In this document: positions 8,465-18,155 of the stretch, piece by piece
Layout of the letters: the number at the start of each line of letters is the position of its first letter
Numbering within the stretch: position 1 is the stretch's first letter
The notes under the pieces: model-generated
The model's input: only the letters and a program-made list of their open reading frames with translations
Database searches by the model: none
What the model was told of the DNA's origin: nothing
Made by a program: the position numbers and the translations under genes
Assembly (NCBI GenBank): GCA_964510315.1
Contig: CAZEAP010000001.1
Coordinates: 197,349 to 261,348, forward strand
Length of the DNA stretch: 64,000 nucleotides
Source: CAZEAP01 sp964510315
GTDB lineage: Bacteria > Planctomycetota > Brocadiia > SM23-32
Reading direction: 5' to 3'

Positions 8465-9982
8465 GTGAACAGCTCCACGAAAGCCGCCCGATGGACCGTC
8501 GGCCTGCTGGCGGCCGCCTGCTTACTGGTTCTCCACGCCGCGCCCGTTCGGGCCGAGGCGGAGGGGACTGTTCTGCGGGAGGAGTGGCACGCTCTCTACG
8601 TTAACGGCAGGAAGTGCGGACATCAGCATTACGTCACCCGCCCGGTGCGGAAGGACGGACGCCTGCTGTTCCGGACCAGCATCGAGCAGGCATTTTCCAT
8701 CCGCAGGGGAGGGATGACGCTCCAGTTCGACGTTGACAAAACGGTGACCGAGGACGAGAGCGGGCTGGTGGTGAGTTTCCGCCTCGACTCCCGGCAGGGC
8801 CCGCTCCGGCAGGTCACCGAGGGGCACGTCGAGGGCCAGGAGCTGGTGCTGAAATCCGGCGTGGGAGGGGAGGCCGCGGTAACCCGCATCCCGGCCCCCC
8901 GGGGACTCTGCCCGTGGGCTGTCGACCGTCTGCGGCGTCGCCAGGGCTTCGAGCCGGGCACCAGCTACAGCTTCAATGCCTTCGTGCCCGAGTTTCCTTC
9001 CCGGGCTCTCGAAACATCGGTCACCGTCGGCCCCACGGTGCCGGTTCACACCTACAAGGGCGTTCAGCAGTTGCACAAGCTGGACTACCGGGTCAGTCTG
9101 CTCTCCGGGCTCGAGGCGACCGACTGGGTGGACGAGGAGAACACCACGTGGCGTTCGCGGGCGACGGCCGGGCCGGGGCTGCAGATGGAATTCCGGCTCG
9201 TGCCGCGGGAGCAGGCCCTTCTGCCAGGCCGGCCCGCCGACATCCTGGTCGCCAGCTTCGTCAAGACCGACCGGGAAATACCTCGGCCACGGGAACTGGA
9301 GCGTCTGCGTCTGCTGCTCCTGCCAAAAGGTGAAGGCAGCAAGCTGGCCGAGCTGCCGGCCGGTCCCCACCAGCGGGTCGAGCGAACGGCGGAGGGCCTG
9401 GTGGTGACGATCCGGCGCGCCCGTCCTTCACCCGAGAAGTCCTACAGGTTGCCCTACCGGGGCAAGGCGCATCGGAACCTGCTCGCCCCCAACCGATGGA
9501 TGCAGACCGAGGATGCCTCCGTGTCGGCGGCCGCTCGGGAGGCTCTCGCCGGCACGGAGGACGCCCTGACGGCCGCGCGGCGAATCGAGGATTACGTCTC
9601 GGCCAAGATCACGCGCAAGGACCTGAGCCGGGGTATGGGCACGGCCCTGGACGCGCTGCGGGACGGCAGCGGCGACTGCACCGAGCACGCCGTTCTGGTG
9701 GCCGCCCTGGCCCGGGCCTCGGGCATGCCCGCCCGCGTGGTGGCGGGGCTGGCCTACGTGAAGGACTGGCCCGGCGTCGGAGACACCTTCGGCTACCACA
9801 TGTGGACGGAAGTCTGGGTAGGGCAGTGGCTGCCTCTGGACGGGGCCCTCGGCGGCCACGACGCCACCCACCTGGCCATGACGAGGAGCGACATGAACAG
9901 CCCGGACGCCCTGCCGGGCGTGGTGGGGATAATCGCCTTCCTGGGTAAGATCAAGGTTCGCGTGCTGGAGGTGGGGCGTTGA
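8465..9982 (+). CDS. Secreted transglutaminase-like protein
   Basis: A signal peptide (hydrophobic residues about 10-24, cleavage near VRAEA) opens this 505-residue protein. Residues about 30-350 form a beta-rich region of unknown fold. The transglutaminase core follows, with C405 in GSGDCTEHA, H445 in GYHMWTEVW and D459 in WLPLDG, giving the complete Cys-His-Asp triad. Such proteins act outside the cytoplasm as peptidases or amide-exchanging enzymes. The GTG at 8465 is chosen because GGGAG lies just upstream and it places the signal peptide at the N-terminus. It begins 32 bases after the ThuA-like gene. Confidence 0.85.
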   Translation: MNSSTKAARWTVGLLAAACLLVLHAAPVRAEAEGTVLREEWHALYVNGRKCGHQHYVTRPVRKDGRLLFRTSIEQAFSIRRGGMTLQFDVDKTVTEDESGLVVSFRLDSRQGPLRQVTEGHVEGQELVLKSGVGGEAAVTRIPAPRGLCPWAVDRLRRRQGFEPGTSYSFNAFVPEFPSRALETSVTVGPTVPVHTYKGVQQLHKLDYRVSLLSGLEATDWVDEENTTWRSRATAGPGLQMEFRLVPREQALLPGRPADILVASFVKTDREIPRPRELERLRLLLLPKGEGSKLAELPAGPHQRVERTAEGLVVTIRRARPSPEKSYRLPYRGKAHRNLLAPNRWMQTEDASVSAAAREALAGTEDALTAARRIEDYVSAKITRKDLSRGMGTALDALRDGSGDCTEHAVLVAALARASGMPARVVAGLAYVKDWPGVGDTFGYHMWTEVWVGQWLPLDGALGGHDATHLAMTRSDMNSPDALPGVVGIIAFLGKIKVRVLEVGR

Positions 9983-10012
9983 GCGGGGGCGGCGTGCGTC
10001 GGGGGCTGTAAG

Positions 10013-10041
10013 TGGACAGTTCGGCCGAATTCCTCTAAACT
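10013..10041 (+). promoter_or_regulatory. Sigma70-like promoter for the UPF0182 operon
   Basis: TGGACA at 10013-10018 and TAAACT at 10036-10041 are separated by exactly 17 bases. The expected transcript start near 10048 leaves about 40 bases before the preferred GTG at 10087. It would also cut off the alternative start at 10045. Confidence 0.55.
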
Positions 10042-10086
10042 GTTGTGACGATCCGGAGTTTCCGCCGGCGGTTGCTGGAGGGTGCG

Positions 10087-12834
10087 GTGAACCGAAAGGC
10101 CGTCAGAACGGTCGTAACGCTGGTAGTTGCCGTTGTGGCGCTCGTGGTTCTTCTGCGGGTGCTGCCGCTGCTGCTGTTCCGCTACTGGTGGTTCGAGGCC
10201 GTCCGCCATCCCGCCGTGTTCACCCGCATCCTTTGGGCGCGCGTATGGCTGTGGTTTGTGGGCTTTGCGCTGGCGTTCGGGGCGGGCGCCTCCGGCATAT
10301 TGCTGGCGCGAGCACGAACCGCGCCGGGGGAAGTCGCCTACTACCGCTGGGGCCCCCACACCCTGCGCCTCTCCACCCTTCGCCGATTCGGCACCTATGC
10401 CTGCTGGGGAGTGGCGGTGCTGGCCGGGTTGCTGTGCGCTTCGATGGTCTCCGCGCTGTGGCGACCCATCCTGCTGTTCCTCCACCGGATGCCCTTCGGG
10501 GCGGAGGATCCCATCTTCGGACACGATCTGGGTTTCTACGTGTTCGTCTACCCCATGGCCAAGGTGTTGCATCCGCTGCTGATGATCCTTGTCTGGCTGT
10601 CGCTGGGCCTCTCTGCGGCGGTGTATCTGGCGTCCGGAACATTCATGGTGAAAAGCGTGACGGAGCTTCCCCGCCGCGTCTTCTCCCACCTCTCCAGGGG
10701 GGTCGGCGTGATCCTGCTTCTTAGCGCCGTGGGCTACCTTCTGCAGCGCTACGGCCTGCTGTTCAGCGCGCAGGGCGCGCTCTACGGTGCGGGCTACACG
10801 GACGTGAAAGCCCGGCTGCTGGGCTACTGGGTGATGTTCGCGGCCAGCCTGGCTGCCGGGGGCGTTTTCTTGTGGACGGCCTCGCCCCGCGCCCTCGGGC
10901 GCGCGGCCGTGGCCCTGGCGGGGTGGGCGGGTTGCGCCGTCATCTTCCTGCTGGTCATCCCCCCCGCCGTTCAGGCCCTGCGGGTGGAGCCGAACGAACT
11001 GGAGCTGGAGAAGCCCTACCTGCGCCACGCCATTAAGCACACCCTTTCGGCCTATGACCTGCACGACGTAAAAGAGGTCCCCTACCGGGTGAAGGAGGAG
11101 ATAGCCTACGAAGACCTCCAGGCCGAGCGGGGGACGGTCAACAATATCCGGGTGTGGGACAAGGGACCGTTGGCCGAAATCTACGGCCAGAAACAGGGCC
11201 TCCGCTCCTACTATGACTTCTCCGGCATCACCGTGGACCGCTATCAAGTGGAGGGCGAGCTTACCCAGATGATGCTCTCGCTACGGGAGCTGCGTCACGA
11301 GAAGCTGCCGGAGAAAGCCCAGACCTGGGTCAATATGCGCCTGCAGTACACCCACGGCTACGGCCTCTGCGCCAACCCGGTCAACCGGCACACCGAGGAA
11401 GGGTTTCCGGTCCTGCTGATCCGTGACATACCGCCGGAAACCGTCCCCGAGCTGCCCGTGAGGCGCCCACAGATATACTACGGGCGGCTGACCAGGGACT
11501 ACGTTTTCGTAAAGACCCGAACGGACGAGTTCGACTACCCGGCGGGCGCGGAGAACCGCTACATCAACTACGACGGGGAAGGCGGGGTGCCGATCGGGGG
11601 AGCCCTGAGAAAGCTCATCTTCGCGCTGCAACTGGGTGACATGAATATCCTCCTCTCCGATGACCTGCAGCAGGGCAGTCGCGTCATGTACCTTCGAACG
11701 GTCGAGCAGCGCGTGCGCAGGCTGGCTCCCTACCTGAGGCTGGACCGCGACCCCTACGCCGTCCTCCACGAGGGCCGCCTCTACTGGATCCAGGACGCCT
11801 ACACCGTCAGCAGGTACTACCCCTACAGCGAGCCGGCCGCCGGTGGCAGATACAACTACATTCGCAACTCCGTAAAGGCCGTGGTGGACGCCTATGACGG
11901 AACGGTTACCTTCTACGTCGCAGACGATGCGGACCCCCTGATCAAGGCATACAGCCGCATCTTTCCCGAACTGTATACCCCCATCTCCGAGATGCCCGAC
12001 GGGCTGCGCCGCCACATTCGCTATCCCCGCGATCTGTTCGCGGTGCAGGCCGACAAGTACCGCCGCTACCACATGCGCGACCCCCGCGTGTTCTACCAGG
12101 AGGAGGACCTCTGGGAGGTGCCCCTGGAGAAATACCGCGGGCGCGCCCGCCTGGTCCAGAGCTATTACGTGACGATGCGCGTGGCGGAAAACGAAAGTGC
12201 GGAGTTCATCCTCATGCTCCCGTTCACCCCCAAGGGCAAGCCGAACATGATCGCCTGGCTGAGCGCGCGCTGCGACGGGGAACACTACGGGGAGCTGATG
12301 GCGTTCATCTTCCCCAAACGCAAGCTGGTTTACGGCCCCCAGCAGGTGGAAGCGCGCATCGACCAGCAGCCGGACATCTCCAAACAGCTCAGCCTCTGGA
12401 GCCAGCGCGGCAGCGAGGTGATACGGGGCAACCTGCTGGTCATCCCGGTCGCCGGCAGCATTCTCTACGTCGAACCGCTCTATCTTCAGGCCCAAAGCGG
12501 CGCCGTCCCCCAGCTCAAGAGGATCATCACCTCCTCCGGCGAGCACGTGGCAATGCGCCCGACCCTGGAAGGTTCGCTCAAGGCCCTGTTCGAGCGGGCC
12601 CCTGCGGTGGCCGAAGAGGCGCCGCCGCCGAAGGCCGAGGCACCTGCGGCCGCCCGGCAGGCGCGGGCGATCCTGGAGGAGGCCCGCAGGCACTTCCGGG
12701 AAGCACGGGAAGCCCTGAAGGAGGGGGACTTTGCCCGCTACGGCCGCCGTATGGAGCAGATGGCGGATGCGCTGGAGCAGCTCGACGAGTCGCTGACGGA
12801 GGAGCCGGAGCCGGCGGAGGCCGAAGCTCAGTGA
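10087..12834 (+). CDS. UPF0182 family large membrane protein
   Basis: From the GTG at 10087 this is a 915-residue protein, the normal size for UPF0182. The first third holds about seven membrane helices, beginning immediately after MNRKAVRT. The middle is a large extracytoplasmic domain with family-like segments (VWDKGPLAEIYGQKQGLRSY, YTHGYGLCANPVN, GGVPIGGALRKL). The end is a charged helical tail. The biochemical function of the family is unknown. GGAGGG lies four bases before this GTG, which makes it better than the upstream GTG at 10045. Its stop overlaps the RDD gene start as GTGA, so the two are translationally coupled. Confidence 0.9.
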   Translation: MNRKAVRTVVTLVVAVVALVVLLRVLPLLLFRYWWFEAVRHPAVFTRILWARVWLWFVGFALAFGAGASGILLARARTAPGEVAYYRWGPHTLRLSTLRRFGTYACWGVAVLAGLLCASMVSALWRPILLFLHRMPFGAEDPIFGHDLGFYVFVYPMAKVLHPLLMILVWLSLGLSAAVYLASGTFMVKSVTELPRRVFSHLSRGVGVILLLSAVGYLLQRYGLLFSAQGALYGAGYTDVKARLLGYWVMFAASLAAGGVFLWTASPRALGRAAVALAGWAGCAVIFLLVIPPAVQALRVEPNELELEKPYLRHAIKHTLSAYDLHDVKEVPYRVKEEIAYEDLQAERGTVNNIRVWDKGPLAEIYGQKQGLRSYYDFSGITVDRYQVEGELTQMMLSLRELRHEKLPEKAQTWVNMRLQYTHGYGLCANPVNRHTEEGFPVLLIRDIPPETVPELPVRRPQIYYGRLTRDYVFVKTRTDEFDYPAGAENRYINYDGEGGVPIGGALRKLIFALQLGDMNILLSDDLQQGSRVMYLRTVEQRVRRLAPYLRLDRDPYAVLHEGRLYWIQDAYTVSRYYPYSEPAAGGRYNYIRNSVKAVVDAYDGTVTFYVADDADPLIKAYSRIFPELYTPISEMPDGLRRHIRYPRDLFAVQADKYRRYHMRDPRVFYQEEDLWEVPLEKYRGRARLVQSYYVTMRVAENESAEFILMLPFTPKGKPNMIAWLSARCDGEHYGELMAFIFPKRKLVYGPQQVEARIDQQPDISKQLSLWSQRGSEVIRGNLLVIPVAGSILYVEPLYLQAQSGAVPQLKRIITSSGEHVAMRPTLEGSLKALFERAPAVAEEAPPPKAEAPAAARQARAILEEARRHFREAREALKEGDFARYGRRMEQMADALEQLDESLTEEPEPAEAEAQ

Positions 12835-13631
12835 GTCACCTCTCCGAGCACATCGAAGTGGAAGCCCCCGAGCACGTGGCCTTCCGCTACGAGCTGGCCG
12901 GCATCGGCTCCCGCGTGGTGGCCGGGCTCGTCGATCATCTTCTGCTGGGAGGGCTCTGCTCCCTGATCCTTCTGGGAATGTGCGCGGTGAGGGTGAGCGC
13001 GCCCCCGTCCGTGGACCTCGCACCGGGGGAGGGCGTCGTCGTCCGCGGCGTCTCTTCCCTGGCCATGGCCCTCGGGGTGCTCCTTCTGTTCTGCCTTGTC
13101 TGGGGCTACAACACCTTCTTCGAAGTGGTGATGAACGGGCAAACGCCCGGCAAACGGTGGAGCGGCCTGCGCGTGGTCACCGAAGGGGGCTACCCGGTGG
13201 GCCTGTGGGACAGCTTGCTGCGCAACCTGATGCGGGCGGTCGACATTCAGCCCGCCCCTTTCATGCCCTATGGGGCAGCCCTCCTGGTCATGCTCCTGAA
13301 CCGCGAGTCCAAACGCCTGGGAGACTACGTGGGAGGCACCATCGTCATCAAGGAAAGGGAGGCATCCGGCGCCGAGGCCTGGAAGGCCGAGGACTACGTG
13401 GCCCGCAGGGGCGGTCCACTGACCCCGGAGCAGTTCCGCCTGGTGCGCCGCTTCCTGGACAGGACCGAAGAGCTCCGCCCGGAAAGGGCAGAGCAACTGG
13501 CCGAACAACTTGCCCGGCCTTTCACCGATGAGTTCGGCCGGCCCGGCGAGACGCCGGCAGATCTGCTGGAACGTTTGGCCGCCCAACATGAAGCTCAGAC
13601 GGATGCCGCCGATGAGCAAAGCTCCGAGTAA
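12831..13631 (+). CDS. RDD family membrane protein
   Basis: This 266-residue protein has two long hydrophobic segments before the RDD-type core, with ELAGIGSRVVAGLVDHLLLG near the N-terminus and GQTPGKRWSGLRVV in the middle. A C-terminal helical domain of about 90 residues, rich in Arg and Glu, is cytoplasmic by prediction. RDD proteins have been linked to ion exchange in some bacteria, but most are uncharacterised. The GTG start overlaps the UPF0182 stop by four bases and its own end overlaps the next gene by about 20 bases. Confidence 0.88.
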   Translation: MSHLSEHIEVEAPEHVAFRYELAGIGSRVVAGLVDHLLLGGLCSLILLGMCAVRVSAPPSVDLAPGEGVVVRGVSSLAMALGVLLLFCLVWGYNTFFEVVMNGQTPGKRWSGLRVVTEGGYPVGLWDSLLRNLMRAVDIQPAPFMPYGAALLVMLLNRESKRLGDYVGGTIVIKEREASGAEAWKAEDYVARRGGPLTPEQFRLVRRFLDRTEELRPERAEQLAEQLARPFTDEFGRPGETPADLLERLAAQHEAQTDAADEQSSE

Positions 13632-14637
13632 GAACCCCGAGCGGGATCGGGCGCCCGATGGAGACCGGGCCTCCGACTGGCGGCGCCTGGAGGAGCTGCT
13701 GAAGAAGGCCCGCGGAAAACCCAGCCGCCTGAGCGTCGAGGAACTGCAGGAGCTGGAACGGCTCTACGGCCGGGCCACCGCCGACCTGTCCTATGCCCGC
13801 ACGCGCGGCGGCCCCGAGGAGACCCTCCAGTACCTGAACCGTCTCGTGGCCCGCGCGCACAGCCTCGTATATCGGCGTCCAAAGGGGCGGGCCGGCACCG
13901 TGCTGCGTTTCTATGCCGCCGAATTCCCCGGGGTCTTCCGGCGGACGCTCCCCTACGTCCTGCTTTCGGCGCTCATCCTGTTCGGGTCCGGCCTGGGCGC
14001 GTACATATCGGTCCGGGCGGACGAGCGCAACGCTTACCGCCTGGTTCCGGCCGCCTGCCTGGTGGCACCGGAGGAGTGGGAGGAGCGAGCGGCCGGGACA
14101 CGGGAGGTTCCCCAGATTTTTCCCCCCATGCTGGCCAGCCTGATCGTCTCCAACAACGTGCAGGTCACGTTCTTCGCCTTCGCCCTCGGGATCACGTGCG
14201 GCGCGGGAACCGCCTACATAATGCTGACCAACGGGCTGCTGCTGGGGGCGGTGGCGGGGCTGTTCGCTCGCTCCGGTTTGTCCCTGCAATTCTGGGCGAC
14301 CATCCTGCCCCACGGCGTGCTGGAACTTTCGGCCGTCGCCATCGCCGGAGGTGCGGGATTGCTGGTGGGACGGGCCGTGCTGTTCCCGGGGCGCAGGAGC
14401 CGCCGCGAGGCCCTTCACCGCTTCGGCCTCCTGGGGGTGAAGCTGGTGCTGGGCTGCATCCCCCTCCTGGTGATCGCGGGATGTATCGAGGCCTTCGTCT
14501 CGCCCAGCGCGCTGCCCGCGTCCGTTAAGTACTCCGTCGGCCTGCTCAGCGGTGTGGGGCTTGCCGCTTACCTGTTCGGCGCCGGCCACGGCGGCGTGCG
14601 CGATGCGTCCCCGCCGCGCGAGGAAGCCATCCGCTGA
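13612..14637 (+). CDS. SpoIIM-like (stage II sporulation protein M) membrane protein
   Basis: This 341-residue protein starts with a charged helical domain (about residues 20-90), followed by a helix around SALILFGSGLGAYI and a set of helices holding NNVQVTFFAFALGITCGAG and LPHGVLELSAVAIAGGAGL. The HGxLEL motif is the SpoIIM/DUF95 signature. In sporulating Firmicutes SpoIIM anchors a peptidoglycan-remodelling complex, but this form is widespread in non-sporulating bacteria next to RDD and MoxR/DUF58 genes, as here. The start may be 13603 or 13612; both lie inside the RDD gene. It converges on the DUF58 gene with six bases between. Confidence 0.88.
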   Translation: MSKAPSKNPERDRAPDGDRASDWRRLEELLKKARGKPSRLSVEELQELERLYGRATADLSYARTRGGPEETLQYLNRLVARAHSLVYRRPKGRAGTVLRFYAAEFPGVFRRTLPYVLLSALILFGSGLGAYISVRADERNAYRLVPAACLVAPEEWEERAAGTREVPQIFPPMLASLIVSNNVQVTFFAFALGITCGAGTAYIMLTNGLLLGAVAGLFARSGLSLQFWATILPHGVLELSAVAIAGGAGLLVGRAVLFPGRRSRREALHRFGLLGVKLVLGCIPLLVIAGCIEAFVSPSALPASVKYSVGLLSGVGLAAYLFGAGHGGVRDASPPREEAIR

Positions 14638-14643
14638 GGCGCC

Positions 14644-15954
14644 TCAGAGCCTGAGGCGCTGCTTGATCTCGACGTACTTGCTGACGGCCCGCACCGTCAG
14701 CCGGTCGGGGGGCACGTCCAGGGTGTCGACCCCTCGCCGGCGCATGTGATGAAGTGCCTTCTCCCGCTCCCGCACCATGTTCATGGCGACTACCTTGGCG
14801 TAAGCCTCGTGCTGGGAGGCCGGCGCCGAATCGGCGATCTCCTCGATCTGCGGATTCCGCAGTGTGACGCACAGCGGACGGTGGTGCCGGGCCATGTTGG
14901 TCATGTGGGAAAGAACGCTCTCCGAGGCCCTTTCGTCCAGCACGTCGGTGAAAAGCAGTATCAGTGCCCGCTTTCGGCTGCGGCCGGCCAGGAACCGGAA
15001 CGCGCCCGCGTAGTCGGACTCCGCGAGAGTTGGCTCCAGGCTGTGGAGGGCCGTCAGCACCGAGCGGCTGACCGCCTTCCCGGAGCGAAGCGGCAGAAAG
15101 GTTTCCACCTGGTCGGAGAAGGCCAGCACGCCCACGGCGTCCCCCCGGTTCAGCGCCACGTAGGCCAGCATCAGCGACGCATTCAGCACGTAGTCCAGGC
15201 GGCTCATTCCCTGGAACTCAGAGGTCATCAGCCGGCCCGTGTCGATCATCAGCAGCAGGTTTTGGCTCTGCTCTACCTGGTAGTTTTTGCTGATGGGTTT
15301 GCCGTATTTGGCGGTGGCCTTCCAGTCGATGCAGCGCAGTTCGTCGCCATGCTGGTACTCTCTGAGGCTCTCGAACTGCGTTCCTTCGCCGAGCCGACGC
15401 GCCGGGGTCAGGCCGACCTCGCCCAGGCGGTTGCTCCGCAGCAGCAGTTCGTAGGCATTAACGTTCGCCACGTCCGGGTAGACGCGGACCGTCGTGGTCG
15501 CCTCGGAGCGGAACTGGCGCCAGGCCAGGCCCAGCCGCGTGGTATACCGCACGGCCAGGTCGCCCACCTGCTGCTCACCGCGGCGCCGCGGAGTCACCCG
15601 AAGCTTCAGGCGGTCGTGCCCCCGCGGGGGCAGGTGCACCTCCACGGTGTCGGTCTCCGCCTCCAGGGTCGGCGGGAAGGAATCGCGGATGCGGACGGTC
15701 GTGGCGTGGCCGCCGCGGTTGCGCACTTCGATCGTTACGGGGCAGGGCGCCCCCACCGAGATGGGGTCCGGCAGGCGGCGGGTGACCCTGATGTGCTCCG
15801 GGGAGGCCGACAGCAGCACATCCCCCAGAAAAGCCATCAGCAGCAGGCCGTCGAAAAACAAGCCGGCCAGCAAAGCGGCCGGCCAGGCCGAGCCGAGCCC
15901 CAGCAGCGCTCCGCCGATCAGGAGCAGGAAAACGAATCGCTTGGTCGGAAACAT
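14644..15954 (-). CDS. DUF58 / von Willebrand factor A-like protein
   Basis: This 436-residue protein has two hydrophobic segments at residues about 8-45, then a beta-rich domain, then the DUF58 signature (REYQHGDELRCIDWKATAK). The VWA-like domain begins at LLLMIDTGRLM; the usual DxSxS metal site is altered to DTG, so metal binding may be weak. It ends in a coiled region with KYVEIKQRL. DUF58 proteins act with MoxR AAA+ ATPases as probable chaperone pairs for periplasmic or membrane complexes. It is the last gene of the minus-strand operon, four bases after the MoxR gene. Confidence 0.9.
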   Translation of the reverse strand: MFPTKRFVFLLLIGGALLGLGSAWPAALLAGLFFDGLLLMAFLGDVLLSASPEHIRVTRRLPDPISVGAPCPVTIEVRNRGGHATTVRIRDSFPPTLEAETDTVEVHLPPRGHDRLKLRVTPRRRGEQQVGDLAVRYTTRLGLAWRQFRSEATTTVRVYPDVANVNAYELLLRSNRLGEVGLTPARRLGEGTQFESLREYQHGDELRCIDWKATAKYGKPISKNYQVEQSQNLLLMIDTGRLMTSEFQGMSRLDYVLNASLMLAYVALNRGDAVGVLAFSDQVETFLPLRSGKAVSRSVLTALHSLEPTLAESDYAGAFRFLAGRSRKRALILLFTDVLDERASESVLSHMTNMARHHRPLCVTLRNPQIEEIADSAPASQHEAYAKVVAMNMVREREKALHHMRRRGVDTLDVPPDRLTVRAVSKYVEIKQRLRL

Positions 15955-15958
15955 GCTT

Positions 15959-16945
15959 TTACCGTGGCACCTCGATCCTCTCCAGCAACTGCTCCAGCAG
16001 GGCGTCCGTGGTGAGCCCTTCGATCTCCGCTTCCGGCGTCAGCAGTATGCGATGGCGCAGCACCGGCGGGGTCGTCCGTTTGACGTCGTCCGGTGTCACA
16101 AAATCGCGTCCGCACATCCCGGCGAGCACCCGTGAGGCCAGCAGCAGCATCACGCTGGCGCGCGGGCTGGCCCCGAGGGTGACGCTGGACAGGTCGCGGG
16201 TGCCCCGGACGATCTCCACGATGTAGCGCAGCACCTCCGGTTCGACGTGTACGCTGCGGAAGGCCTCCTGGAGCTGGAGCACTCCTTCACGATCGGTCAC
16301 CGTCTCCACGCCGTAGGTCTCGACCTTGTTCGCGTCGAAGCCGGCCCGGTAATGTTCCAGTATCTCCCGCTCGCGGCCGGGTTCGGGATATTCGATCAGG
16401 ATTTTCATCATGAAGCGGTCGAGCTGGGCCTCCGGCAGCGGGAAAGTCCCCTCGAACTCAACCGGGTTCTGCGTGGCGAAGGTGGAGAACAGCTCCGGCA
16501 GCACGAAGGGCTTGCCGTCGATGGTTACCTGCCGCTCCTGCATGGCTTCCAGCAGGGCTGATTGCGTCTTCGCCGGCGCCCGGTTTATCTCGTCCCCGAG
16601 CAGGAGGTCGGTGAACACCGGTCCCTTCACCAAAGAGAACTCCCCGGTATCGCCTTTGAAGACGTGCACGCCGATGACGTCGGCGGGCATGAGGTCGGGG
16701 GTGAACTGCACCCGCTTGAACTCCAGGTCCACCACCCGGGCCAGCGTCCGGACCATCAGCGTCTTGGCGGTTCCGGGGACTCCTTCCACCAGCGCATGCC
16801 CTCCGGCAAGGAAGGCGATCAGCATCTGCTCCAGGGGCCGCCTCTGTCCCACGATAACCTTCTCCAGTTCGTCCAGAACCCGGCCCGCCGTCCGGGAGGC
16901 GCCCTCGAGTTCTTCAGCCGTCGACGTATCTTCGGAACTGCTCAT
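15959..16945 (-). CDS. MoxR-family AAA+ ATPase
   Basis: This 328-residue ATPase has Walker A in GVPGTAKT, Walker B in LLGDEINRAP, sensor 1 in FATQNPVE and a C-terminal lid with GASPRASVMLLLASRVLA. It matches the length and order of MoxR proteins, cytoplasmic chaperones that pair with VWA-domain proteins to mature or insert partners. It begins inside the end of the DUF4350 gene with a 32-base overlap and precedes DUF58, the classic partner order. Confidence 0.95.
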   Translation of the reverse strand: MSSSEDTSTAEELEGASRTAGRVLDELEKVIVGQRRPLEQMLIAFLAGGHALVEGVPGTAKTLMVRTLARVVDLEFKRVQFTPDLMPADVIGVHVFKGDTGEFSLVKGPVFTDLLLGDEINRAPAKTQSALLEAMQERQVTIDGKPFVLPELFSTFATQNPVEFEGTFPLPEAQLDRFMMKILIEYPEPGREREILEHYRAGFDANKVETYGVETVTDREGVLQLQEAFRSVHVEPEVLRYIVEIVRGTRDLSSVTLGASPRASVMLLLASRVLAGMCGRDFVTPDDVKRTTPPVLRHRILLTPEAEIEGLTTDALLEQLLERIEVPR

Positions 16946-18155
16946 AGTGGCGAATGACCTCCTCGATGTCTTTTTCTGTAACTTTTCCCTGCTCGGCCCG
17001 GCGCAGGTCCTCGAAACACCGCAGGGCGGCGTCGGCCGGTTCCGCCTCCAGGCCGCTGAGCCGCCCGCGGAGGGCCTCTTCTCCGGCGTCCGCTGAGACG
17101 CCCAGCCAGCGGCACACCTCAGAGCGGAGGCTTGTGCCGATGGTTTCGATGATCAAGCCCCCGGCGCCGGCCCGCCGGTAGAGGTCCGCGAAGGCATGCA
17201 CGTGCTCGGTCATGGAACGGCGCCGCTCGGGACCCGCAGTTGCCTCCGGCGGCCGGTGGCCGAACCGGCGGAGGCGAAGGGCAATCAGTATGAAACCGCC
17301 TACCGCCACGTGCAGCAGAGCCCATCCGGCCGGCCGACGCAGCAGGAAGGCCCCCACTGCCTTCCATTGCCGGGCCACCCCACGGAAGCCCTGGTGATAC
17401 TCGTCGAAGCCGATGCGGCCGCCCCCGGCAAGCTCCGCTATGCGGGTGAGCAATACGGCATTGTCCGCCAGATCGATGCCCTGGTTGCTCACCGGGAAAC
17501 CGTCGCCGATGACGACGACGCGCCCGTGCCCCCGGGGCTGGGAGAACACCATGGGGCCGGCCTCTCCCTCGACCAGGGGGCGCACGGACGGTCCCTCGAG
17601 CGCTTCCTCCAGGCGGAATCCCCGGGCGACAGTTTCGCGCACGCGGAGGGTTTCGGCTCCGGACAACAGGGGCACGTTGCGTACCGGAAGTTCCACCGTG
17701 CGGGGGTGAAGACCGCCCTCCTCCGCGGACGGGGCGGGTTCGGAATGCTCGGCGGCGAGGGCCGGGCTCACGGCCCTGAGCAGTTCTCCCGCCGGCCCCT
17801 CCGGGGCGTCGGCGGGGGAGACGAGCACCAGCACGCCGCCGGCCTCAACCCAGTTTTTCAGCCACTCTTTCTCACGCTCCCGGTAAGGAGACCGGGGGTT
17901 GACCACCCAGAGCTGATCGAGGGTGGGGCCGGCGATTTGAAGTTCCCCGGTGATCCGGCGCGCCGGTATGCCCAACTCGTCCAGCAGGAGGTAGAACGCC
18001 TTGAGGCCGCTGGCGTCGGTCAGGAAGGTGGATTGTCGCTGGGCGAGGCTGAAATCCCCGCCCCCGTCTCCGCCGCGTGCCACCACGAAGGAAGCCACCA
18101 GGCCCACGGCGGCAATCAAAGCCGCCAGGACCCAGAGATCACGTTTCTCATTCAT
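16914..18155 (-). CDS. DUF4350 membrane-anchored protein
   Basis: This 413-residue protein has a membrane helix near residues 9-26, a large extracytoplasmic domain with GASRLxx-like layout (LDELGIPARRI, GGVLVLVSPADAPEG, GRVVVIGDGFPVSNQGI), and a second helix near residue 275. A cytoplasmic tail follows. This is the usual form of DUF4350 proteins encoded between DUF4129 and MoxR genes. The external domain resembles a Rossmann-like sensor, but no catalytic residues are clear. Its ATG overlaps the DUF4129 stop by four bases. Confidence 0.82.
   Translation of the reverse strand: MNEKRDLWVLAALIAAVGLVASFVVARGGDGGGDFSLAQRQSTFLTDASGLKAFYLLLDELGIPARRITGELQIAGPTLDQLWVVNPRSPYREREKEWLKNWVEAGGVLVLVSPADAPEGPAGELLRAVSPALAAEHSEPAPSAEEGGLHPRTVELPVRNVPLLSGAETLRVRETVARGFRLEEALEGPSVRPLVEGEAGPMVFSQPRGHGRVVVIGDGFPVSNQGIDLADNAVLLTRIAELAGGGRIGFDEYHQGFRGVARQWKAVGAFLLRRPAGWALLHVAVGGFILIALRLRRFGHRPPEATAGPERRRSMTEHVHAFADLYRRAGAGGLIIETIGTSLRSEVCRWLGVSADAGEEALRGRLSGLEAEPADAALRCFEDLRRAEQGKVTEKDIEEVIRHYEQFRRYVDG

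Noticed and set aside
10045..10086. Upstream GTG start of the UPF0182 gene
   Set aside because: It lies before the predicted transcript start and lacks a ribosome site, while the GTG at 10087 has GGAGGG just upstream and starts immediately before the first membrane helix.
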